Origin: a virus
Virus record (IMG/VR): IMGVR_UViG_3300017917_000405
Coordinates: 1-64,000 of that record
Length of the DNA: 64,000 bases
Reading direction: 5' to 3' (one strand)
In this document: positions 59,046 through 63,583 of the stretch, one piece after another
How positions within the stretch are numbered: the stretch's first letter is position 1
How the letters are laid out: each line of letters begins with the position of its first letter
Translations under genes and position numbers: made by a program
Notes under the pieces: model-generated
Databases searched by the model: none
Seen by the model: only the letters and a program-made list of their open reading frames with translations
Told to the model about the DNA's origin: nothing

Positions 59046-59197
59046 CACGCACACTCCTCGCACCCGTAGGCCTGCAGGCAGTATTGGCACGCGCTGGCCT
59101 CGCAAGCCTCGCATGAGGCAAGCGGCGTCACGTTGTCGCACATATCGCAGGCGAACAGGTCGAAGTCCGAAAGGGAAAGGTGTTCTAGTTCTTGCAT
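59045..59197 (-). CDS. 50-residue protein with four CxxC motifs
   Basis: MQELEHLSLSDFDLFACDMC, then CEAC, CQYC and CEEC. All eight cysteines are in four CxxC pairs (C17/20, C29/32, C37/40, C46/49), enough for two zinc or Fe-S sites. The stop overlaps the HNH start (TGATG). GC-rich like its neighbours. Probably a partner of the HNH enzyme. Confidence 0.65.
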   Translation of the reverse strand: MQELEHLSLSDFDLFACDMCDNVTPLASCEACEASACQYCLQAYGCEECA

Positions 59198-59349
59198 GAC
59201 TGCCTCCAAGCGTTGTGAGGGGCAACGTCACAGACTGCACAACGCCGTCCCTCCTCCATAAAAATGATGTTGTGACTAGCGGCGTTAGCCTCTCGCACAC
59301 TCGGCTCCATCGCGTTGACCGCGTGGCCTAGTTCGACCATCGTGTCCAT
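59185..59349 (-). CDS. Small protein at the head of the HNH cassette
   Basis: 54 residues from ATG 59349 (AAGGACA just before); longer starts upstream enter A/T-rich DNA with a different composition. MDTMVELGHAVNAMEPSVREANAASHNIIFMEE, then RRCAVCDVAPHNAW. One CxxC. Overlaps the next gene by 13 bases. Function unknown. Confidence 0.5.
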   Translation of the reverse strand: MDTMVELGHAVNAMEPSVREANAASHNIIFMEEGRRCAVCDVAPHNAWRQSCKN

Positions 59350-59456
59350 TGTCCTTGCCTTTCGTGAGGTGTTTGTTCCCATGCCTTGATCCAAGCACCT
59401 TTCGATCATGTTGTCACGCCCAAACGGGAGCTTTTTTATCTTTTTTTTCAGAATGT

Positions 59457-59500
59457 TTATCCACAACCTTATCCACAGATTGTGCATAACCTGTGGAAAA
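59457..59500 (+). other. DnaA-box cluster, likely replication origin core
   Basis: Four nine-base DnaA boxes: TTATCCACA at 59457-59465 and 59469-59477 on the plus strand, TTATGCACA (minus, 59481-59489) and TTTTCCACA (minus, 59492-59500). Start spacing is 12, 12 and 11 bases, about one helix turn. Boxes face each other in a two-plus-two palindromic layout. DnaA boxes and iterons together define plasmid-type origins. Confidence 0.75.
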
Positions 59501-59516
59501 CCTGCAGTATCCCAAA

Positions 59517-59612
59517 TGTCCGATTTGTCCATTGTGTCCGATTTGTCTCAAATGTCCGTTTTGCCCTAGTTTGTCCTAGAATGTCCGAATTGCCCTAGAT
59601 TGTCCGATTTTG
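59517..59612 (+). repeat. Iteron array, five TGTCCGATTTG-type copies
   Basis: Copies at 59517-59527, 59535-59545, 59553-59563 (TGTCCGTTTTG), 59582-59592 (TGTCCGAATTG) and 59601-59612, with a degenerate TGTCCTAGA at 59572. Intervals are 18, 18, 29 and 19 bases. Directly beside the DnaA boxes. No gene lies in 59350-59730. Confidence 0.75.
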
Positions 59613-59628
59613 TTGTTTTTGTAACCTA

Positions 59629-59705
59629 TTTACGAAAAGCCCGAAATATCACGAAAGTTCCTGGTGCTTTTGATCTAATTACGATAGGGGAAAATATCAC
59701 GGAAA
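59629..59705 (+). repeat. Two bipartite TTTACGA / TCACRGAAA copies
   Basis: TTTACGA 59629-59635 with TCACGAAAG 59649-59657 (13 bases between), and ATTACGA with TCACGGAAA 59697-59705 (12 bases between). The same pair recurs four more times in right-arm spacers. Confidence 0.65.
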
Positions 59706-59731
59706 GTTTATCGTTTTGTTATCAAATAGGC

Positions 59732-59760
59732 TTGACTTTCATGGTTATGTATGGTTAGAT
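59732..59760 (+). promoter_or_regulatory. Promoter of the first small-gene cluster
   Basis: TTGACT (59732-59737), 17-base spacer, TTAGAT (59755-59760). A GGTAAGG site precedes the ATG at 59788. Confidence 0.6.
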
Positions 59761-59787
59761 ATTAGTAATACAAAGAAAGGTAAGGAA

Positions 59788-59889
59788 ATGCCAAAGGAAT
59801 TCAAGATCGCCATCGTTCCCGCCGTTGCATTGTTCGCGCTTTGCACCTACATCTGTATGTCAGCCCTGCGTGCTATCTTTGCTTTCTAG
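59788..59889 (+). CDS. 33-residue single-TM peptide
   Basis: MPKEFKIAIVPAVALFALCTYICMSALRAIFAF: a charged start, then one hydrophobic membrane segment (8-29). AAGGTAAGG upstream. The first gene of a plus-strand cluster that uses the 59732 promoter. Function unknown. Confidence 0.6.
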   Translation: MPKEFKIAIVPAVALFALCTYICMSALRAIFAF

Positions 59890-59898
59890 GAGGAAATC

Positions 59899-60030
59899 AT
59901 GATGCACATCTACTACTTAGGCCGCTACAAGAACAGCGAGCAAGACTACGACCGCGCTAGTGCGTGGGTAGCCAATGAGGTTGCGTCTAGTGGCGCGTCC
60001 TTTGCAGACTTTGAGATTGTGGAGGCATAA
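59899..60030 (+). CDS. 43-residue small protein
   Basis: MMHIYYLGRYKNSEQDYDRA, then SAWVANEVASSGASFADFEI. Preceded by AGGAGG. Its stop overlaps the next ATG (TAATG). No motif. Confidence 0.6.
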   Translation: MMHIYYLGRYKNSEQDYDRASAWVANEVASSGASFADFEIVEA

Positions 60031-60125
60031 TGAAACTCACTCATCGTGGCGAGGTTGCGATTGTCCTTGCTTTCATCGCTGGTTTTGCCTTTCTCTGTCA
60101 TGTCTTTGGCGAGGGGGGATTCTAA
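60030..60125 (+). CDS. 31-residue single-TM peptide
   Basis: MKLTHRGEVAIVLAFIAGFA then FLCHVFGEGGF. One membrane segment (8-26). TAATG coupling to the previous gene; 0 bases to the next ATG at 60126. Confidence 0.6.
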   Translation: MKLTHRGEVAIVLAFIAGFAFLCHVFGEGGF

Positions 60126-60368
60126 ATGATGTACCATATCGTTCACCCATTAGCACATGGCGTTAGTGTCATCACTAAGAAAGAAGTGCCCATTGCTATG
60201 GCTACCGCAGATACTTGCGAGATTGCATTCTTTGACCAAGATGGTGAATGGGTTACTGATATCGTTTCAGAGTTTGTAGAGTATGCAGATAGCGTAGAAG
60301 GTGGCACGCTTGTCTATGGCTATGTGCCAAATGAAGATGTCGAAAACTTTTTAGAAAAATATTCGTAA
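60126..60368 (+). CDS. Small acidic protein, 80 residues
   Basis: MMYHIVHPLAHGVSVITKKE, then DTCEIAFFDQDGEWVTDIVSEFVEYADSVEGG, LVYGYVPNEDVENFLEKY. Compact alpha-beta, acidic. Similar in outline to small phage proteins of the host-takeover region. No family named. Confidence 0.6.
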   Translation: MMYHIVHPLAHGVSVITKKEVPIAMATADTCEIAFFDQDGEWVTDIVSEFVEYADSVEGGTLVYGYVPNEDVENFLEKYS

Positions 60369-60373
60369 TAGAC

Positions 60374-60444
60374 TTGACAAACCCATTGATTTGGGTCCGG
60401 CCCCGAAATGTCCTATTTACGAAGTATGTACTTTTTCACAGAAA
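60374..60444 (+). repeat. Composite intergenic element, copy 1
   Basis: CTTGACA word with TTGACA at 60374-60379, TCCGGCCCCG (inverted form of CGGGGCCGGA) at 60396-60405, TTTACGA 60416-60422, TCACAGAAA 60436-60444 (13 bases between). It starts 5 bases after the stop of the previous gene. TTGTTATA-type words follow. Confidence 0.65.
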
Positions 60445-60524
60445 ATATAACAGGTTTATAACAATATTGTTTATCATTTCGTTATAAATCAATGTCCGTT
60501 TTGTCATATCTACTCGTCAGTAAA

Positions 60525-60546
60525 TGTCAGACCCCTCTGATAGTTT
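60525..60546 (+). promoter_or_regulatory. TGTCAGACCCCT promoter module, copy A
   Basis: TGTCAGACCCCT, 4 bases, then TAGTTT (60541-60546). The ATG at 60571 has AAAGGA before. The fixed distance to a TANNNT box recurs in copies B, C and D. Confidence 0.65.
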
Positions 60547-60570
60547 GTTTCTAGTAGAAAGGATTCACTT

Positions 60571-60714
60571 ATGTTCATGTACATCATCTCCCTTGATTGT
60601 TCCCCCTGGAATGTCCCCGTCGTCTGCGATGAAATGTCAGACCCCTCGGATAGACTTCACCCATCAATGATGAATCACATTGTCGATATCGAAACGATTG
60701 GATTGGTAGCATGA
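60571..60714 (+). CDS. 47-residue small protein, promoter B inside
   Basis: MFMYIISLDCSPWNVPVVCD, EMSDPSDRLHPSMMN, HIVDIETIGLVA. AAAGGA eight bases before ATG. The promoter module copy B lies within the coding sequence and encodes MSDPSD. An internal ATG at 60667 gives a 15-residue form that copy B could express. It ends in an ATGA overlap with the zinc-ribbon gene. Confidence 0.5.
   Translation: MFMYIISLDCSPWNVPVVCDEMSDPSDRLHPSMMNHIVDIETIGLVA
60635..60656 (+). promoter_or_regulatory. TGTCAGACCCCT promoter module, copy B
   Basis: TGTCAGACCCCT, 4 bases, TAGACT (60651-60656). Inside the 60571 gene. It would start RNA near 60663 and serve the zinc-ribbon gene at 60711. Confidence 0.6.
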
Positions 60715-60881
60715 GTACCCCCACCCTTCACCTTGCTGTCTGCCCGCGCTGTGCAGAAAACTTCCTCTCAACCTTTGAGGCAATCGACGATTGGGAAGAT
60801 GTTTGCGAGAAGTGCTACGAGGACTTCCTGCTTGACCTCTACCCCGACCTTGACTGGCAAGCCGAATACCACCACCTTTAG
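60711..60881 (+). CDS. 56-residue zinc-ribbon protein
   Basis: MSTPTLHLAVCPRCAENFLS, WEDVCEKCYEDFLLDLYPDLDW. Two CxxC pairs (C11/C14 and near 32/35) of one zinc ribbon, acidic end. ATGA coupling to the 47-residue gene. Function unknown. Confidence 0.65.
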   Translation: MSTPTLHLAVCPRCAENFLSTFEAIDDWEDVCEKCYEDFLLDLYPDLDWQAEYHHL

Positions 60882-60888
60882 GAGAAAC

Positions 60889-61089
60889 ATGACTTACACA
60901 TTCACTACCCCATTCCTCCGCATTGATTGGCAGGAGGGTTCTCATACTGCTAACGTCACCACCGTTCGTGGAGATATGGACGTTTTCACGTTCGCATGGC
61001 ACAAAGACTATCCCGATGTTGTGGACTTCACCGAAGCCCTTGCATCATGGGTCAACTACTCGCTCACCGTGGAGGACGCTAATGTCTAA
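60889..61089 (+). CDS. 66-residue small protein
   Basis: Start ATG 60889 with AGGAG before; a longer frame from 60733 overlaps the zinc gene and is not used. MTYTFTTPFLRIDWQEGSHT, VTTVRGDMDVFTFAWHKDYP, DVVDFTEALASWVNYSLTVE. Beta then helix. Function unknown. Confidence 0.6.
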   Translation: MTYTFTTPFLRIDWQEGSHTANVTTVRGDMDVFTFAWHKDYPDVVDFTEALASWVNYSLTVEDANV

Positions 61090-61213
61090 CTATCTTGACT
61101 ACCTTCCCGAAGATGGCAACTTCACCGAAGATGAACTTTGGGACGCGATTGCAGAATCATTAGACGTTGATCCAGATGAGATCAGCGATGGAGATTTGGT
61201 GGACTACCTGTGA
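61082..61213 (+). CDS. 43-residue acidic protein
   Basis: MSNYLDYLPEDGNFTEDELW, DAIAESLDVDPDEISDGDLV. Very acidic and helical. The ATG is 8 bases inside the previous gene's end. GTGA overlap with the next. Confidence 0.6.
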   Translation: MSNYLDYLPEDGNFTEDELWDAIAESLDVDPDEISDGDLVDYL

Positions 61214-61419
61214 GCGATTACTTTATCTATCACCCAGGATCAGGAACAATGATCGCATTGTCAGATACTGTCTATGTCATTGACGCAACCTCTTTGACTG
61301 AACTAGAACTAGATGAATCAGAGGCAGGAGTGTTAGATATCTATCGCGTGATGGATATTGGTGTTCGCCTTGATAATGAATATTGGGACGAAGTACAAGA
61401 TGCAATGGAGGCAATGTAA
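61210..61419 (+). CDS. 69-residue acidic protein, GTG start
   Basis: Starts at GTG 61210 (GTGA overlap). VSDYFIYHPGSGTMIALSDT, VYVIDATSLTELELDESEAG, VLDIYRVMDIGVRLDNEYWD. Mixed alpha-beta, acidic. Function unknown. Confidence 0.6.
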   Translation: MSDYFIYHPGSGTMIALSDTVYVIDATSLTELELDESEAGVLDIYRVMDIGVRLDNEYWDEVQDAMEAM

Positions 61420-61565
61420 TGAAAACTAATAGAGAACTCAATCCAACAGAGTTTGAGATTGCATTCCAACTAAAGAATGCGTTAAACGAGTTGAGAAACT
61501 ATCAAGATATTCCCGCTGCTATTGAGCATATCGAATCAGCACTTACAAATCTGTATGAGTGGTGA
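61419..61565 (+). CDS. 48-residue small helical protein
   Basis: MKTNRELNPTEFEIAFQLKN, ALNELRNYQDIPAAIEHIES. Two helices. TAATG coupling. The last gene before composite element copy 2. Confidence 0.6.
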   Translation: MKTNRELNPTEFEIAFQLKNALNELRNYQDIPAAIEHIESALTNLYEW

Positions 61566-61566
61566 C

Positions 61567-61638
61567 TTGACAAACTGAGATCTCGGGGCCGGACGGAACA
61601 AATCGGACATTTACGACAACCTAAAAAAGTCACGGAAA
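61567..61638 (+). repeat. Composite intergenic element, copy 2
   Basis: TTGACA 61567-61572, CGGGGCCGGA 61584-61593, TTTACGA 61610-61616, TCACGGAAA 61630-61638. An exact TGTCCGATTTG iteron lies inverted at 61599-61609. Begins 2 bases after the upstream stop. Confidence 0.7.
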
Positions 61639-61751
61639 TGTAACAATTTTTATTTTTATCGGCGTGTCAACTTGACAGACATATCGGACATATCTCCGTT
61701 ATCAAACCGTAATAAAACCTGTCCGTTTTGTATGTTTTTAGAATTAGGTAA

Positions 61752-61773
61752 TGTCAGACCCCTAGTGTAGAGT
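61752..61773 (+). promoter_or_regulatory. TGTCAGACCCCT promoter module, copy C
   Basis: TGTCAGACCCCT, 4 bases, TAGAGT (61768-61773). Then GAAAGG and ATG at 61801. Confidence 0.65.
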
Positions 61774-61800
61774 GAGGGTACTAGTTAGAAAGGCTACAAA

Positions 61801-62070
61801 ATGATTCACGGTATTTACACTCCAATTTCAATGACTGCCGCCGATATTATTGGCGAGGAAACTATCATGGGAAGTGGCGGTGCGCCTGTCGTTATCCGTC
61901 GCGTGTCTAATGATTCTAAGACTGTCACTTTCATGGACGTGTACCGTGGAAAATTGTTCCGATTCCGCAAAGATCAAGCGGTCACAGTCCTTATCCGAGA
62001 GGACGAAAATGACCCTATCGTGCAAGCGGAATTGGCTTGTGCATTAGCAGATAAGGGGGTACAATTCTAA
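61801..62070 (+). CDS. 89-residue small beta-rich protein
   Basis: MIHGIYTPISMTAADIIGEE, GAPVVIRRVSNDSKTVTFMD, VYRGKLFRFRKDQAVTVLIR, then acidic helix. Looks like a compact beta barrel. First gene after promoter copy C. Function unknown. Confidence 0.6.
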   Translation: MIHGIYTPISMTAADIIGEETIMGSGGAPVVIRRVSNDSKTVTFMDVYRGKLFRFRKDQAVTVLIREDENDPIVQAELACALADKGVQF

Positions 62071-62071
62071 T

Positions 62072-62209
62072 ATGATAAAGAATCGTAAGCGTACCCGTGA
62101 GGAAATTACCCGCGTGCAGGAATTGCGTCGTAGTAATGCTGCCATGCCTCACAAGAACAAGTCACGTTACACCCGCAAGGTGAAGCATAAGGGGCAAGCG
62201 TATGCTTGA
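62072..62209 (+). CDS. 45-residue very basic protein
   Basis: MIKNRKRTREEITRVQELRR, then SNAAMPHKNKSRYTRKVKHK. Nearly one third Lys/Arg. Could bind nucleic acid. One base between stop and ATG of the previous gene; 8-base overlap with the TM peptide. Confidence 0.55.
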   Translation: MIKNRKRTREEITRVQELRRSNAAMPHKNKSRYTRKVKHKGQAYA

Positions 62210-62270
62210 GTTTATTCTAATCCTCGCCTGCTCTATTATCGGTGCTATCATTCTCGCCCTAGAACTCTAA
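62202..62270 (+). CDS. 22-residue transmembrane micropeptide
   Basis: MLEFILILACSIIGAIILAL. Entirely one membrane segment. ATG is inside the end of the basic gene, so translation is coupled. Shares its size and kind with the 27-, 31- and 33-residue peptides in the same arm. Confidence 0.5.
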   Translation: MLEFILILACSIIGAIILALEL

Positions 62271-62278
62271 GGAATAAA

Positions 62279-62383
62279 ATGAAAATTGATCTAGACTATG
62301 ACGCGCAATGCTATTGCGTAGATTGCTGCCCCGAAGGGTGTTGCCCTTGTGAGGACTGTAATGAGCCTTGCGACTGTCCATAA
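62279..62383 (+). CDS. 34-residue cysteine-rich peptide
   Basis: Ten cysteines in 34 residues: CYCVDCC, GCCPCEDC, then CDC. Metallothionein-like density, could bind several metal ions. AAGGA before the ATG. Overlaps the next gene by 23 bases. Confidence 0.6.
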   Translation: MKIDLDYDAQCYCVDCCPEGCCPCEDCNEPCDCP

Positions 62384-62492
62384 CCTAATTCCATTCTATT
62401 GCGAACCCTGCCAGGAAATAGAGTTTTTCTGTGATACCTGCGGGGAAAACCTAATCGACTTGTCAGACCCCCATGCTAAGGTGAACCCATGA
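62361..62492 (+). CDS. 43-residue zinc-ribbon protein, promoter D inside
   Basis: MSLATVHNLIPFYCEPCQEI, then FFCDTCGENLIDLSDPHAKV. Two CxxC pairs (14/17 and about 24/27) of a ribbon. Its 3' end contains the promoter module copy D (coding LSDPHA). ATGA overlap with the next gene. Confidence 0.55.
   Translation: MSLATVHNLIPFYCEPCQEIEFFCDTCGENLIDLSDPHAKVNP
62461..62482 (+). promoter_or_regulatory. TGTCAGACCCCC promoter module, copy D
   Basis: TGTCAGACCCCC, 4 bases, TAAGGT (62477-62482). The ATG at 62489 follows after 6 bases, so the RNA is probably leaderless. Lies within the upstream gene. Confidence 0.7.
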
Positions 62493-63040
62493 TTAAAGAA
62501 ATTATCGCTGCCAATACTGTCACCCTCTACACGGAACGCTTTCGCTTCCTCGCCCTTCAAGCCACTATGTCACAGATTGAGTCTGCTGCAACGTGGTACT
62601 ATGACGCGCAGGAGGTTGCGGAGGACGTTGCGGAAAACTTAGGCGTATCGCTTGAGATCGGTGCTTCCATCGTTGCCGCATTCTCACCTCGTGAGCGTTG
62701 GGCAAGCAATGTTGCTAAGGCTCTCGCATTCTCATTAGGCAAGCCCGTTGCAGGATTGCAGAATAACTACCGTATGGCAGAACGTTCGATGGAATTGGGC
62801 TTTGACGCGCTCAACGGACTAAAGACTAATGCGTTCGCTCGTGCTATTGCAGGCGATAATGACGCGGTAGTTATTGACGTATGGATGTGCCGCGCTGCTG
62901 CTATTGGCACAGATTCACCTAACAAAACACAGTACAACGATCTGTCGCAAGCGGTTCGCAATGTTGCGGAAGAAATGGGAGTAACACCGCGCACCATGCA
63001 AGCACTAATTTGGATTATCATTAGAGGGAGTGCAAACTAA
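62489..63040 (+). CDS. Conserved actinophage protein, glycosylase-like layout
   Basis: 183 residues, all-helical: SLEIGASIVAAFSPRERWASNVAKALAFSLG, GFDALNGLKTNAFARAIAGD, NDAVVIDVWMCRAAAIG, NVAEEMGVTPRTMQALIWIII. The SPRERW, LKTNAFA, VIDVWMCRAA order resembles HhH-GPD-type DNA glycosylases or an actinophage protein family with that shape (a catalytic D-V-W-x-x-R segment). Promoter D makes a leaderless mRNA. Function inferred from shape; not proven. Confidence 0.6.
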   Translation: MIKEIIAANTVTLYTERFRFLALQATMSQIESAATWYYDAQEVAEDVAENLGVSLEIGASIVAAFSPRERWASNVAKALAFSLGKPVAGLQNNYRMAERSMELGFDALNGLKTNAFARAIAGDNDAVVIDVWMCRAAAIGTDSPNKTQYNDLSQAVRNVAEEMGVTPRTMQALIWIIIRGSAN

Positions 63041-63180
63041 TGCCTAAAGTAAAATTGCCCAGGGGAGAATGGGAAAGTATTCTCGTCACGTTAGAACTCG
63101 CACAACAACATAATATCGTTGCTTATTTAGATCCACTTATCAAAGAAATAGAAGATCAAGTCTACGCGCAGGAGTACTAA
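63040..63180 (+). CDS. 46-residue small helical protein
   Basis: MPKVKLPRGEWESILVTLEL, then AQQHNIVAYLDPLIKEIEDQ. Short strand and helices. TAATG overlap with the upstream gene. Function unknown. Confidence 0.6.
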   Translation: MPKVKLPRGEWESILVTLELAQQHNIVAYLDPLIKEIEDQVYAQEY

Positions 63181-63182
63181 AA

Positions 63183-63266
63183 ATGCTAGATGATATCGCC
63201 GTCATGTTCATCACCGTGTTCGGTGTAATTATTTTATTTTTTTGGATTGCATCGCTAATTTTTTAG
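63183..63266 (+). CDS. 27-residue transmembrane micropeptide
   Basis: MLDDIAVMFITVFGVIILFF then WIASLIF. One membrane segment. Two bases after the previous stop. Last gene before composite element copy 3. Confidence 0.5.
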   Translation: MLDDIAVMFITVFGVIILFFWIASLIF

Positions 63267-63276
63267 TGCGTTGCAC

Positions 63277-63350
63277 TTGACAAATGCGATAAGCGGGGCC
63301 GGATCGGTTGTTACCTAACTGTTACGAAACTAACTTGATTTTCACAGAAA
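63277..63350 (+). repeat. Composite intergenic element, copy 3
   Basis: TTGACA 63277-63282, CGGGGCCGGA 63294-63303, GTTACGA 63321-63327, TCACAGAAA 63342-63350 (14 bases between). It overlaps the -35 of the next promoter. Confidence 0.7.
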
Positions 63351-63363
63351 TTTTTGCTAGGCT
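63335..63363 (+). promoter_or_regulatory. Sigma-A-like promoter for the 63390 gene
   Basis: TTGATT (63335-63340), 17-base spacer, TAGGCT (63358-63363). AGGAGGAC precedes the ATG at 63390. Confidence 0.7.
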
Positions 63364-63389
63364 TTAGCCATCAACCACTAGGAGGACTC

Positions 63390-63509
63390 ATGGACCCGAT
63401 TTTCGAATTCTCAGACGGCTTTGACGCTGTTGGCTGGTACACGGAGCAGTTGTCCAAGCGCGACCACGACGACTATGGCTGGGACTACATAGAAGAATAC
63501 CCCTACTAG
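63390..63509 (+). CDS. 39-residue acidic protein
   Basis: MDPIFEFSDGFDAVGWYTEQ, then LSKRDHDDYGWDYIEEYPY. Acidic and aromatic, with AGGAGG before ATG and its own good promoter. Could mimic nucleic acid or bind a host protein; function unknown. Confidence 0.6.
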   Translation: MDPIFEFSDGFDAVGWYTEQLSKRDHDDYGWDYIEEYPY

Positions 63510-63512
63510 AAA

Positions 63513-63565
63513 GGGGCCGGACTTTTCTAAACCTCTTTTACGATAGTGCTTGACTTTCACAGGAA
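63513..63565 (+). repeat. Composite intergenic element, copy 4
   Basis: GGGGCCGGA 63513-63521, TTTACGA 63537-63543, TCACAGGAA 63557-63565 (13 bases between). No CTTGACA in front; TTGACT of the promoter lies inside the pair. Confidence 0.65.
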
Positions 63566-63577
63566 TTATGGTAAGTT
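63550..63577 (+). promoter_or_regulatory. Promoter of the DUF7455-like gene
   Basis: TTGACT (63550-63555), 16-base spacer, TAAGTT (63572-63577), then 6 bases to ATG 63584. Leaderless mRNA is likely. Confidence 0.7.
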
Positions 63578-63583
63578 TGACTT

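Larger units (their letters stand above)
60369..60570. other. 202-base regulatory spacer
   Basis: No gene. It holds composite element copy 1, TTGTTATA-type words (60457-60464, 60479-60486), a TGTCCGTTTTG iteron (60493-60503) and the first TGTCAGACCCCT promoter module. Confidence 0.65.
61566..61800. other. 235-base regulatory spacer
   Basis: No gene. Composite element copy 2, a second CTTGACA near 61670, another iteron (TGTCCGTTTTG, 61720-61730), a half-site near 61684, and the promoter module copy C. Confidence 0.65.

Noticed and set aside
59046-59300. N-terminal extension of the HNH frame to 59300
   Set aside because: The 85 extra residues are Arg/Leu-rich, overlap two other coding frames and have no motif; ATG 59045 has GAGGAG.
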